Source: Burkholderiales bacterium (GTDB lineage Bacteria > Pseudomonadota > Gammaproteobacteria > Burkholderiales > Casimicrobiaceae). From it: a stretch of DNA of 40,811 bases. The stretch is from NCBI GenBank assembly GCA_025352105.1, contig JANXUB010000079.1, positions 1-40,811 of the forward strand, in the 5' to 3' direction. Below the pieces are notes generated by a model. That model saw nothing but the letters and a program-made list of their open reading frames with translations. It was not told the origin of the DNA and made no database searches. How positions within the stretch are numbered: position 1 is the stretch's first letter; each line of letters starts with the position of its first letter. Positions 16,138 to 25,401 of this stretch are shown piece by piece. The position numbers and the translations under genes were made by a program.

Positions 16138-16983
16138 TCACGCGGCAATGGGTGCGAGGCCCGCTCCGGTGTCGATCTCATAAGTCGTCACATCGAAGCG
16201 CAGTAAACCGTGCTGTCCAAAGCCCATCACGATGGGCACGTCCCCCGCATCCCTTCCACGCGCCATCACTACGCGCCCGATACGTGGTCGATTGTGTCGT
16301 GCGTCACAGGTAATCCATTGGTCGCCGAGGAAAACTTCGAACCACGCGCTGAAGTCCATCGGCGCAGGCGAGAAGGGCACACCAATGTCACCCAGATAAC
16401 CGGTCACGTATCGCGCCGGGATGTTCATGCATCGGCACAGCGTGACCGCCAGATGCGTGAAGTCGCGGCAGACGCCGACTCGTTCGCGGAAACCTTCAAG
16501 TGCCGTGCGGTTCGCCCGGGCGAGTTGATAGTCGAAACGAATATGTTGATGCACGAAGTTGCAGATTGCCTGCACGCGTGGCCAGCCGAGCGGCGTCGAA
16601 CCGAACTGCGCCCACGCAAAGTTCAACAATTCACTATCCACCTCACAGTACCGACTCGGCAGCAGAAACTGTAAGGTCGCTACCGGAAGTTCGCGCGGGT
16701 CATGCTGGAACGTGTTCTGCGGCGCGGCGTCAAGCAATCCACTGTCGCGAATCTGCGCGCGGCTGCTGAATTTCACAGAACCGACGCCCTCCGGCACATT
16801 GATTCGACCGCAGACGTTGCCGAACGAATCGAGGTATTCCTCAGCAGTGAAACGTGGTGAAATTTCAACCACTTCAGGCTGCAACAAATCGTCCCGGCGC
16901 GACGGGTGAACGTGCAACAAATAAATCACAGCCATTGGGGCGGTGATGGCAAGCTCGATGTCATATCCAATCTGGATCAGCAT
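16138..16983 (-). CDS. Transglutaminase-like family protein with a changed catalytic His
   Basis: This 281-residue transglutaminase-like (papain-fold) protein has no signal peptide. An N-terminal beta domain precedes the core. The nucleophile is Cys172 in RVGVCRDFTHLAV, followed by IPARYVTGYLG. At the position where related proteins have HAWFEV, this one reads DFSAWFEVFL, putting Ser212 (codon 16348-16350) where the catalytic histidine is expected; Asp227 in CDARHN completes the expected triad. The protein may therefore be a non-canonical or inactive member, or belong to a subgroup that uses another histidine. It is convergent with the ferredoxin reductase gene and separated from ilvI by a long leader. 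Confidence 0.82.
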   Translation of the reverse strand: MLIQIGYDIELAITAPMAVIYLLHVHPSRRDDLLQPEVVEISPRFTAEEYLDSFGNVCGRINVPEGVGSVKFSSRAQIRDSGLLDAAPQNTFQHDPRELPVATLQFLLPSRYCEVDSELLNFAWAQFGSTPLGWPRVQAICNFVHQHIRFDYQLARANRTALEGFRERVGVCRDFTHLAVTLCRCMNIPARYVTGYLGDIGVPFSPAPMDFSAWFEVFLGDQWITCDARHNRPRIGRVVMARGRDAGDVPIVMGFGQHGLLRFDVTTYEIDTGAGLAPIAA

Positions 16984-17364
16984 AGTTTTCTCTTCAAGGC
17001 GCGTTTTTTAGCGACGGCACGGATGTAACTTAAACATAGCGTCATGCAAGACGACGAGTCGTTGCACGCATTGTTCATGCCATGCCGGGCGCGCAATATC
17101 GGCGGGCGGTACGACCCGTTGTAGGACAGCGCCCCGAGCGTCGCGCACTTTTTATATACTTACAGGTTCGGATACCGTGGCGCTTTGATTTATCCATTAT
17201 GGGCGAGTCGAGGGCACGCGGGTTGAGGGTCAGCCACAAGCAATGATTTTTCAACCCGCGCAGAGCGTGCGCGAGGCCGTGAATACCCAGTTTCGAATTG
17301 CCCTCAGGGGCCATGCGTCAACACCCAGCGACGTATGGCATCACCAAACTCTTGAGGAAAAACC
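16984..17364. other. Long intergenic leader upstream of ilvI
   Basis: These 381 bases lie between the divergent transglutaminase-like gene and ilvI. A TATACT hexamer at 17155-17160 could be a -10 element, though no good -35 precedes it. Downstream are a strong inverted repeat (17217-17226 with 17251-17260) and a 41-codon open frame (17243-17368) ending at the ilvI start. A regulatory leader is plausible, but the small frame is not rich in branched-chain codons. Confidence 0.5.
17217..17260 (+). promoter_or_regulatory. Candidate leader hairpin upstream of ilvI
   Basis: CGCGGGTTGA (17217-17226) and TCAACCCGCG (17251-17260) are a perfect ten-base inverted repeat around 24 bases. An overlapping alternative stem, GCACGC (17214-17219) with GCGTGC (17265-17270), would compete. 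The loop carries the ATG at 17243 and a T run. No T tract follows, so it is not a simple terminator. Confidence 0.5.
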
Positions 17365-19086
17365 ATGACACAGCAACACCTGACGGGCGCAGAAATCATC
17401 ATGCGCTGTCTCGCCGAAGAAAAGGTCGAATTCGTTTTCGGCTACCCGGGCGGCGCGGTACTCAATATCTACGACGAGATATTCAAACAAGACAAATTCA
17501 AGCACGTGCTGGTTCGGCACGAGCAGGCGGCTGTTCACGCGGCAGATGCGTATTCGCGCTCAAGCCAGAAGATTGGTGTCTGCCTCGTCACCTCCGGGCC
17601 CGGCGTAACCAACGCCGTTACGGGCATCGCCACGGCATACATGGATTCGATTCCGATGGTCGTTATCAGCGGTCAGGTGCCAACGCACGCTATTGGGCAG
17701 GACGCATTTCAGGAATGCGACACCGTCGGCATCACGCGGCCCTGCGTCAAACACAACTTCCTCGTCAAGGATGTGAAGGACCTCGCGCTGACCCTGAAGA
17801 AGGCGTTCTACATCGCTGGTACCGGTCGTCCCGGTCCGGTGCTTGTTGACATTCCGAAGGACGTCACCGCCAATAAATGCGCGTTCGAGTATCCGAAAGA
17901 AATCACGATGCGCAGCTACAACCCCTCCGGCAAGGGGCATAGCGGGCAGATCAAAAAAGCGGTGCAATTGCTGCTTGACGCTAAAAAGCCGATGATTTAT
18001 GCGGGCGGCGGCGTGGTGTTAAACGACGCTTCGGCGCAGTTAACCAAGCTGGTGCGGATGCTCGGCTCGCCATGTACCAACACGTTGATGGGCCTCGGCG
18101 GTTTCCCCGCAAGCGATCCGCAATTTGTTGGCATGCTCGGCATGCATGGCACGTATGAAGCGAACATGGCGATGCAGGATTGCGATGTGCTGCTCGCCGT
18201 AGGAGCGCGTTTTGATGATCGCGTGATCGGCAATCCGGGGCATTTCTTCCGTGATGGCCGCAAGATTATTCACATTGATATTGATCCGTCATCAATTTCA
18301 AAACGCGTGAAAGTGGATGTGCCGATTGTCGGCTACGTGCGCGATGTGCTGGACGAAATGATCAGCCATATTCAAGCGAGCGAGAAGAAGCCCGACGCCG
18401 CAGCGCTGAAAGCCTGGTGGACGACGATCAAGGCTTGGCAAAGCAAAAACTGCCTCGCGTTCAAGCCCGCGAAAGCGGATGGCCGCATCAAGCCCCAAGC
18501 CGTCGTTCAGGCGCTTTGGAAAGCCACGGGAGGCGACGCCATCATCACCAGCGACGTTGGTCAGCATCAAATGTGGGCCGCGCAGTATTACCCGTTCGAC
18601 AAGCCGCGCCGCTGGATCAACTCCGGTGGTCTGGGCACGATGGGCGTGGGCATTCCGTACGCCATGGGCGCGCAGCTCGCGAACCCCGACGCAACGGTGG
18701 CCTGCATCACCGGCGAGGGCAGCGTGCAGATGTGCATTCAGGAGCTATCGACCTGCAAGCAGTATCACATCCCGATGAAGATCATTAACCTCAACAACCG
18801 CTCGCTCGGCATGGTGCGTCAGTGGCAGGAATTTTTCTACGGCAACCGATACGCTGAGAGCTATATGGACGCACTGCCGGACTTCGTCAAACTCGCCGAG
18901 GCCTACGGTCACGTCGGCATGAAGATTGAAAAAGCGGGCGATGTTGAAGGCGCATTGCGCGAAGCGCTGGCGCTTAAAGATCGACTCGTTTTCATGGACT
19001 TCATTACGGACGAAACCGAGAACGTGTTTCCGATGATTCCGGGCGGCAAAGGGCTGTCCGAGATGATTCTGGCGGAGGAGCTGTGA
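17365..19086 (+). CDS. ilvI: Acetolactate synthase large (catalytic) subunit
   Basis: This ThDP-dependent enzyme condenses two pyruvates to acetolactate, or pyruvate with 2-ketobutyrate, and is the first common step of valine, leucine and isoleucine synthesis. The 573 residues show the N-terminal FGYPGGAVLNIYD, the catalytic glutamate in VRHEQAAVHAADAYSR, the FAD-binding middle domain, and the ThDP motif ITGEGSVQMCIQELSTC ending in LNN. The usual GDG of this motif is GEG, as in other betaproteobacterial homologues. GAGGA at 17354-17358 precedes the ATG. ilvH and ilvC follow on the same strand, with a different palindromic repeat in each gap. The small subunit would confer valine feedback control. 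Confidence 0.95.
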   Translation: MTQQHLTGAEIIMRCLAEEKVEFVFGYPGGAVLNIYDEIFKQDKFKHVLVRHEQAAVHAADAYSRSSQKIGVCLVTSGPGVTNAVTGIATAYMDSIPMVVISGQVPTHAIGQDAFQECDTVGITRPCVKHNFLVKDVKDLALTLKKAFYIAGTGRPGPVLVDIPKDVTANKCAFEYPKEITMRSYNPSGKGHSGQIKKAVQLLLDAKKPMIYAGGGVVLNDASAQLTKLVRMLGSPCTNTLMGLGGFPASDPQFVGMLGMHGTYEANMAMQDCDVLLAVGARFDDRVIGNPGHFFRDGRKIIHIDIDPSSISKRVKVDVPIVGYVRDVLDEMISHIQASEKKPDAAALKAWWTTIKAWQSKNCLAFKPAKADGRIKPQAVVQALWKATGGDAIITSDVGQHQMWAAQYYPFDKPRRWINSGGLGTMGVGIPYAMGAQLANPDATVACITGEGSVQMCIQELSTCKQYHIPMKIINLNNRSLGMVRQWQEFFYGNRYAESYMDALPDFVKLAEAYGHVGMKIEKAGDVEGALREALALKDRLVFMDFITDETENVFPMIPGGKGLSEMILAEEL

Positions 19087-19107
19087 TGAACATCCGCTCA
19101 ATTTTTT

Positions 19108-19181
19108 CCGTTCGGGCTGAGCTCGTCGAAGCCTCGTTGATTCTTATGTCACCCACCCTTCGACGAGCTCAGGGTGAACGG
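19108..19181. repeat. Inverted repeat between ilvI and ilvH
   Basis: Arms of about 25 bases (19108-19132 and 19157-19181) share the core GAGCTCGTCGAAG and pair with about four mismatches around a 24-base loop. The right edge runs into the GGAGG ribosome-binding site of ilvH. The core motif resembles a dispersed CTTCGACGAGCTCAGGG-type repeat found in many proteobacterial genomes. Confidence 0.85.
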
Positions 19182-19184
19182 AGG
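19180..19184 (+). promoter_or_regulatory. Ribosome binding site of ilvH at a repeat edge
   Basis: GGAGG lies five bases before the ilvH ATG and overlaps the last bases of the preceding inverted repeat. Folding of the repeat could affect ilvH translation. Confidence 0.75.
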
Positions 19185-19189
19185 CACGC

Positions 19190-19681
19190 ATGAGACATAT
19201 CCTTTCCATCCTTCTGGAAAACGAACCCGGCGCGCTGGCCCGCGTGGTTGGCCTGTTTGCGGCCCGCGCCTACAACATCGATTCGCTCTCAGTCGCCACG
19301 ACTGAGGACACGACGATGAGCCGCATGACCATCGTCACTCACGGCTCTGACGACATCATCGAACAAATCACCAAGCAGCTCAACAAGCTCATCGAAGTGG
19401 TGAAGGTTGTTGACCTCACGGATGGCAACCACATCGAGCGCGAGCTGATGCTGGTGAAAGTGCGTGCGGCCGGCAAAGACCGCGACGAGATGAAGCGCCT
19501 CGCCGATATTTTCCGTGGGCGAATTCTCGACGTGACCGACAAGAGCTACACCATCGAACTGACGGGCGACAGCGATAAGCTCGATGCCTTTATCGCGGCC
19601 ATCGAGGCCGGTACGATTCTGGAAACCGTGCGCACCGGTGCCTCGGGCATTGGCCGCGGTGAACGGATTTTGAAGATTTAA
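19190..19681 (+). CDS. ilvH: Acetolactate synthase small (regulatory) subunit
   Basis: This 163-residue protein activates the large subunit and mediates valine inhibition. Residues 1-75 are an ACT domain (MRHILSILLENEPGALARVVGLF, AARAYNIDSLSVATTED), followed by the C-terminal small-subunit domain (ELMLVKVRAAGKDRDEMKRLADIFRG). The length matches bacterial IlvH/IlvN. It is the middle gene of ilvIHC. The 103-base gap before it and the 178-base gap after it are largely occupied by palindromic repeats rather than promoters. Confidence 0.95.
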   Translation: MRHILSILLENEPGALARVVGLFAARAYNIDSLSVATTEDTTMSRMTIVTHGSDDIIEQITKQLNKLIEVVKVVDLTDGNHIERELMLVKVRAAGKDRDEMKRLADIFRGRILDVTDKSYTIELTGDSDKLDAFIAAIEAGTILETVRTGASGIGRGERILKI

Positions 19682-19688
19682 TTTCGGG

Positions 19689-20876
<1,188 letters not shown>

Positions 20877-20893
20877 ACCACCAACGTTCGGAT

Positions 20894-20921
20894 AAAAAAA
20901 GCAGCTTCGGCTGCTTTTTTT
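20894..20921 (+). terminator. Rho-independent terminator of the ilv operon
   Basis: Stem GCAGC/GCTGC with a TTCG tetraloop is preceded by seven A and followed by seven T residues, just after the ilvC stop. Confidence 0.93.
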
Positions 20922-21039
20922 GTGTCACCTACAAAGCGAACCCTACCTGCCTCATCGATAAAGCGGTGGATGAAGCGGACTCGCCGCCGACCGTTCCAGC
21001 CACAAACTGGATCATTAAGAACGTTTAAGCGAAATATTG

Positions 21040-21068
21040 TTGTTTTGTACAACTTTGCCCGGAATAAT
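21040..21068 (+). promoter_or_regulatory. Candidate promoter of the carbonic anhydrase gene
   Basis: TTGTTT (21040-21045) and AATAAT (21063-21068) are separated by 17 bases, about 45 bases before the ATG and downstream of the ilvC terminator. The -10 matches the consensus at five of six bases; the -35 is weak. Confidence 0.4.
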
Positions 21069-21112
21069 TCGTTCTGACGAGCGCACCGCGCTCGCACTAT
21101 CGAGGGGGCAGT

Positions 21113-21820
21113 ATGTTGGTTCAAAAATTATTGGTGGCGACGATGTTCGCGGCTGGAACATTGGGGTTGGTCGGCTGCGCGAGCGTTGCACCGACTGCCG
21201 ATTACGCGACGCTGGACAAGGCAGCGCAGGCGAAGTTGACGCCGGATTCGGTGGTGGCATCGCTTAAAGACGGTAACAAGCGATTCGTCGGTGGCAACAT
21301 GATCAAGCGCGACCTCATGAAACAGGTCAAGACCACGGGCTACGCACAATATCCGATGGCGACCATTGTCAGCTGTATCGACAGCCGGGCGGGCCCGGAG
21401 ATCGTGTTTGACCAGGGCATCGGTGACGTGTTCAGCGCTCGCGTTGCGGGCAATTTCGTTAACGAAGATATTTTGGGCAGTCTGGAATTTGCCAGCAAGC
21501 TTGCTGGATCCAAAGTTGTTGTGGTTCTTGGGCACTCAAGCTGTGGCGCAATCAAGGGCGCGTGTGACGACGCAGTTCTCGGCAATTTGACCGGTATGCT
21601 CGCGAAGATTAAACCGGCGGTCGCGGATGTGTCGATGGCGGGTGATCGCACGTCAAAAAATGATGCGTTCGTTCAGATGGTCGCAGAGGCGAATGTCAAG
21701 CGCACTGTCAACGACATCGTGACCAAGAGCGCTGTGTTGCGCGAGATGCAGGCGAAGGGCGAAATCAAGATCGTCGGCGCGATGCTTGACGTTAAAACCG
21801 GTGTGGTGAGCTGGTACTAG
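21113..21820 (+). CDS. Beta-class carbonic anhydrase with lipoprotein signal
   Basis: This zinc enzyme interconverts CO2 and bicarbonate. Its 235 residues open with a lipoprotein signal peptide: LGLVGC places the lipidated cysteine at residue 22, so the mature enzyme should be membrane-anchored outside the cytoplasm. Zinc and catalytic residues of the beta class are present: Cys88, Asp90 and Arg92 in SCIDSR, then His141 and Cys144 in GHSSCGAIKGA. The C-terminus GAMLDVKTGVVSWY is typical. GAGGGGG at 21102-21108 precedes the ATG. It is a single-gene unit with its own candidate promoter and a terminator shared with the convergent porin. Most beta-carbonic anhydrases are cytoplasmic, so the location is the notable point. 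Confidence 0.93.
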   Translation: MLVQKLLVATMFAAGTLGLVGCASVAPTADYATLDKAAQAKLTPDSVVASLKDGNKRFVGGNMIKRDLMKQVKTTGYAQYPMATIVSCIDSRAGPEIVFDQGIGDVFSARVAGNFVNEDILGSLEFASKLAGSKVVVVLGHSSCGAIKGACDDAVLGNLTGMLAKIKPAVADVSMAGDRTSKNDAFVQMVAEANVKRTVNDIVTKSAVLREMQAKGEIKIVGAMLDVKTGVVSWY

Positions 21821-21840
21821 CCGACCCTTTCGACCCAATA

Positions 21841-21871
21841 AAAACGGCACCCGAGGGTGCCGTTTTTTTTT
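21841..21871. terminator. Bidirectional terminator between carbonic anhydrase and porin
   Basis: CGGCACCC/GGGTGCCG pairs perfectly over eight bases with a GA loop. Four A residues on the left and nine T on the right allow it to end the carbonic anhydrase transcript and, less strongly, the convergent porin transcript. Confidence 0.92.
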
Positions 21872-21886
21872 ATCCGTCTGCTCTGG

Positions 21887-22954
21887 TTAGAACTTGTGAC
21901 GCAAACCCACTGCGAATGAGTTGCCGCGATCAAAATTGGTAATCTTGTCGTTCATGAGTACGGTGTAGACATCGGTGCGCTTCGACAGTGTGTAGTCGTA
22001 GCCGACTGAGAACGTCGCACGTTTGGTGCCGTTACGGGGGGTGATCGGCGCAGTAGTCCACTTGGTGTTGGCGTAGGCTGCCAAAACCTTGCCGGGGCCA
22101 GCTGCCACGTCAGCGGAGAGGCTCCACGTCTTGCTTTCGGCGCTACCCGCTGGGCCTGCGTAGTTGTCGTTCTTGGCGCGCTCGTAATCCGCGTAGAAGT
22201 TAGCGGGGCCGAAGCCAGCTTTGGCCGCGAGCATCCATGCTTTTTGCTGCGAGAAGCCGACGTTTACGCTGCCGACCGTGCCAGCGTTTGGATTGTTCGC
22301 ACGCACATTGTGGAAGAAGCCACCCAGGGCGAACGGCCCGCCAAAGTACAGGAAGTTAGCGCCGATATTACGGTTGCTGCTGTTTCCGGCGACTTCGCCC
22401 AATTGGTAGTGCACGTTGGCACTGAAGCCACCCAGGTTCGGCGTCGTGTAGCGCACCTGATTGCTCCAGCCCGTATCGCCGGCATTAGCTGCGGCCCAGC
22501 CTGTGCCGTTAAACAATGGCACGTTGGCGTGCAGAACCAGTGGCGAGAAAGCGAACGAGTCACCGAACGCGTTAAAGATCACCGTTGGCAGGAAGTTCGG
22601 GGCAAGATCGCGACCGATGTGAATCGACCCAAAGCCGCCCGACAAACCGACCCATGCGTCACGGCTGAAGAAGTTCTCGTTGCCGTTGAAGCGGCCGACA
22701 GCCCCGGTATCAGGACGGAAAAATGCCGAAATCTTGAATTCAGATTTGAGCCCACCGCCCAGATCTTCAGAACCCGAAACACCCCACCACGAGGTGGTCA
22801 TGCCGTTGCTGTCGACCTTCGAGGTGCGCTTGTCGCCCGAGTACTGGATCGAACCGGCGAACACGTCGACCAAGCCCGCGAGCGTGACGTTTTGGGCAAA
22901 AGCCCCGGTGGCGAGAGCAGCGCTGATGGCGGCTGCGACGATACTTCTATTCAT
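21887..22954 (-). CDS. Outer-membrane porin (Gram-negative porin family)
   Basis: This 355-residue trimeric beta-barrel porin resembles the OmpC-like porins of Burkholderiales. A signal peptide ends at ATGAFA-Q, followed by NVTLAGLVDVFAGSIQYSG. SRDAWVGLSGGFGSIHIGRD is the conserved strand and loop leading into the constriction region. The C-terminus GLRHKF ends in the phenylalanine recognised by the BAM machinery. On the minus strand GAGGG stands before the ATG. An eight-base dyad 47-75 bases upstream is a possible operator. It converges with the carbonic anhydrase gene at a shared terminator. Confidence 0.93.
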   Translation of the reverse strand: MNRSIVAAAISAALATGAFAQNVTLAGLVDVFAGSIQYSGDKRTSKVDSNGMTTSWWGVSGSEDLGGGLKSEFKISAFFRPDTGAVGRFNGNENFFSRDAWVGLSGGFGSIHIGRDLAPNFLPTVIFNAFGDSFAFSPLVLHANVPLFNGTGWAAANAGDTGWSNQVRYTTPNLGGFSANVHYQLGEVAGNSSNRNIGANFLYFGGPFALGGFFHNVRANNPNAGTVGSVNVGFSQQKAWMLAAKAGFGPANFYADYERAKNDNYAGPAGSAESKTWSLSADVAAGPGKVLAAYANTKWTTAPITPRNGTKRATFSVGYDYTLSKRTDVYTVLMNDKITNFDRGNSFAVGLRHKF

Positions 22955-23319
22955 TTTTTTTCCCTCAAAAATAGATTGACGATGCGTGTTGCGTATTTTT
23001 TGTGACGACCGTACAAACGTCTCGTCACATCTTTGAAATATTTAAGCACCACACGGGCTGAACGTCCCGAAAACAGTGGGAATACAGGCTATAACCGTTC
23101 GCAATGTTGCGCTGCGGCAACAAGCTTCTGCGCACCAAATTGCGGCGATTTTTCGCGATTTTCGTCCGCTAGGCACGCTAAATATTGCGAGCCGCGCCAT
23201 CAACAGCTTTTTTATGAAAGCGCCGCTGCTATGGGGATAAAGCGTCATTGGACAATTAGTCGACTCTGTCCATTATTCACGCTTAGCCCCCGTGCAAACG
23301 TGATCACAGAGAAAAGTCG
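22955..23319. other. Porin upstream region
   Basis: These 365 bases separate the porin start from the end of the quinone oxidoreductase gene, both on the minus strand. No gene is supported. The part nearest the porin is AT-rich (about 22960-23045) and contains the operator-like dyad at 23001-23029. Beyond 23080 I see no recognisable signal. Confidence 0.45.
23001..23029. promoter_or_regulatory. Operator-like dyad upstream of the porin
   Basis: TGTGACGA (23001-23008) and TCGTCACA (23022-23029) form a perfect eight-base inverted repeat with 13 bases between, 47-75 bases before the porin start. The spacing suits a dimeric regulator. Confidence 0.4.
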
Positions 23320-24342
23320 TTATGCTGCGATCCGCAACACAATCTTCCCGAAATGAGTGCCTGCTTCCATCATTTGGTGCGCTTTAACGACCTCGGATAG
23401 TGCGAAGGTCGCGTGAATGTTTGGGCGCAACGCATCGGCGTTTTGCGCAAATTTCGGCCAAACCTGAGATTCGAGTGACGCGGCGATAGCGGCCTTAGCT
23501 GACTTGGGGCGCGCTCTGAGTGTCGAGCCCGTCCACGTCAAGCGCTTCATCATGAGCGGCTGCATGTTCAGCTCGGCCTTCACGCCGTGCTGAAACGCGA
23601 TCTGCGCAACACGGCCTTCGAGCGCGGCAGCAGCCAGGTTTTTCTGGAAGTACGGTGCGCCGACCATGTCAAGAATCACGTCAGCGCCCCGGCCCTCCGT
23701 CGCGGCTTTTGTCGCTTCCACGAAGTCTTCGGTTTTGTAATTGATGCCAACATCCGCGCCGAGTTTCAACGCGTAGTCAATCTTCGCCTGATCGCCGCAA
23801 GTGACGATCACTTTGCTCGCGCCGAACACTTTAGCCAGCTGAATGGCGGTGGAGCCGATGCCGCTCGATCCGCCATGAATCAACAGCGTCTCGCCTGCGG
23901 TCAGGCGCGCGCGGTCGAACACGTTGGCCCATACGGTGAAGAACGTTTCGCACAAAGCGGCCGCTTCCAGCGTCGATAAACCCGCCGGAACTGGCAGACA
24001 ATGCGCCGCGGGTGTTTTGCAATATTCCGCGTAACCACCGCCGGGCGTCAACGCGCAAACGGCGTCGCCTACTTTCCAGCGCGTCACAGCGCCACCGACC
24101 GCGACGATCACGCCCGCGATCTCAAGGCCCATGACTTGTGACGCGTCGGCGGGCGCAGGATACGAGCCCGAGCGCTGCGCGATGTCGGGCCGATTCACGC
24201 CTGCTGCCGCGACGCGAATGAGCACTTCATCGTCAGCCACGACTGGCAGCGGCCCGCTGTTGATGCGCATGCAGTCCGCCGGGCCGCCCGCGCCGTGATC
24301 GACGAATTGCATGGTGGTTGGCAGAGCAGTAATTGCGTTCAT
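23320..24342 (-). CDS. NAD(P)H-quinone oxidoreductase, PIG3-like (zinc-free MDR)
   Basis: This 340-residue cytoplasmic medium-chain reductase resembles the PIG3 (TP53I3) quinone oxidoreductases. The N-terminal catalytic domain has VLIRVAAAGVNRPDIAQRSG and GLEIAGVIVAVGG. The cofactor-binding domain carries LIHGGSSGIGSTAIQLAK, and VILDMVGAPYFQKNL is typical of the group. Zinc-binding cysteines of alcohol dehydrogenases are absent. It would reduce quinones using NADPH. It is divergent from the dipeptide importer with an 81-base gap, and lies upstream of the porin in the same direction with a long gap, so it is likely its own unit. Confidence 0.9.
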   Translation of the reverse strand: MNAITALPTTMQFVDHGAGGPADCMRINSGPLPVVADDEVLIRVAAAGVNRPDIAQRSGSYPAPADASQVMGLEIAGVIVAVGGAVTRWKVGDAVCALTPGGGYAEYCKTPAAHCLPVPAGLSTLEAAALCETFFTVWANVFDRARLTAGETLLIHGGSSGIGSTAIQLAKVFGASKVIVTCGDQAKIDYALKLGADVGINYKTEDFVEATKAATEGRGADVILDMVGAPYFQKNLAAAALEGRVAQIAFQHGVKAELNMQPLMMKRLTWTGSTLRARPKSAKAAIAASLESQVWPKFAQNADALRPNIHATFALSEVVKAHQMMEAGTHFGKIVLRIAA

Positions 24343-24423
24343 GAAAGATCAATGCGAAGAGAGAAGTTCAGTATTTTCGCGGAAATCGTTCGGCTTCGTT
24401 GCCCGTAGGGTATTGTTGGCTAC

Positions 24424-25365
24424 ATGGGAAACTTTCTGCTGAAGCGAATCATCGCCACGATTCCGGTGATGATCATCGTCGCGATCATCGTGTTCACGCT
24501 CATCCGGCTCGTTCCCGGAGACCCCGCCGCCGTGATCGCGGGCAATATGGCGACCAACGAGGACATCGCGCGCATCCGCACCGAGCTTGGACTGGATCGT
24601 TCGTTTCTCACCCAGCTCGGTATCTGGGGCAAAGGCCTCATCATGGGCGATCTCGGGCAATCGTTTTTCTTCAAAAAAGACGTGGTTGGCCTGATTGGCG
24701 AACGTCTTGAGCCCACGATGGCGCTCGCGTTTTTGACCATCGTCATCACGGTGCTGGTTGCGGTGCCGCTCGGCACGCTTGCAGCATGGCGGCACGGCGG
24801 CTGGCTGGATCGCGCGCTAATGGGTTTTTCGGTGCTCGGATTTTCGATCCCGGTGTTCGTGCTCGGCTATCTGCTCGTTTATTTTTTTTCGCTGAAGCTC
24901 GACTGGTTTCCGGTGCAGGGCTACAAGCCTTTTGCCAACGGCGTTGGCCCGTGGCTGCATCATTTGCTGCTGCCCGCCTTCACGCTATCAATTGTTTATG
25001 TCGCGCTGATTGCGCGCGTGACGCGGGCGAGCGTTGCCGAGGCGCTGACGGAGGATTACGTCCGCACCGCGCGTGCGAAAGGCCTGCCGGAGTCGCGCGT
25101 GCTGATCAAACATGCGCTGGCCAATGCTGCCGTTCCAATTATTACGGTGATTGGTATTGGCATCGCGTTGTTGATCGGCGGCGTGGTTGTGACTGAGAGT
25201 GTGTTCTCGATTCCCGGCTTGGGCACGTTGACCGTTGACGCTGTGCTCGCACGCGACTTCCCGGTGATTCAGGGCGTGATTTTGTTCTTTGCGTTTTTGT
25301 ACGTCATGGTGAATTTGCTGGTGGACGTGTCGTACTTAATTCTTGACCCGAGGATTCGGTACTGA
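24424..25365 (+). CDS. dppB: Dipeptide/oligopeptide ABC transporter permease, DppB type
   Basis: This 313-residue inner-membrane permease begins MGNFLLKRIIATIPVM and has six hydrophobic segments. The DppB/OppB signature LIRLVPGDPAAVIAGN is near residue 30. The ATPase-docking EAA loop reads EALTEDYVRTARAKGLPESR. GVVVTESVFSIPGLGTL and the ending DPRIRY are family-typical. It opens a dppB-dppC-dppDF operon whose periplasmic receptor gene is absent from this window. No strong ribosome-binding site was seen. Because the two ATPases are fused, a glutathione-type (Gsi) system is an alternative. Confidence 0.9.
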   Translation: MGNFLLKRIIATIPVMIIVAIIVFTLIRLVPGDPAAVIAGNMATNEDIARIRTELGLDRSFLTQLGIWGKGLIMGDLGQSFFFKKDVVGLIGERLEPTMALAFLTIVITVLVAVPLGTLAAWRHGGWLDRALMGFSVLGFSIPVFVLGYLLVYFFSLKLDWFPVQGYKPFANGVGPWLHHLLLPAFTLSIVYVALIARVTRASVAEALTEDYVRTARAKGLPESRVLIKHALANAAVPIITVIGIGIALLIGGVVVTESVFSIPGLGTLTVDAVLARDFPVIQGVILFFAFLYVMVNLLVDVSYLILDPRIRY

Positions 25366-25401
25366 TGCGTGACAAAAATTTAAGGATTGCGGTGCGAGGT
25401 T

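Noticed and set aside
17155..17160. TATACT as the ilvI promoter -10
   Set aside because: No acceptable -35 hexamer at 16-18 bases upstream; kept only as a note in the leader region.
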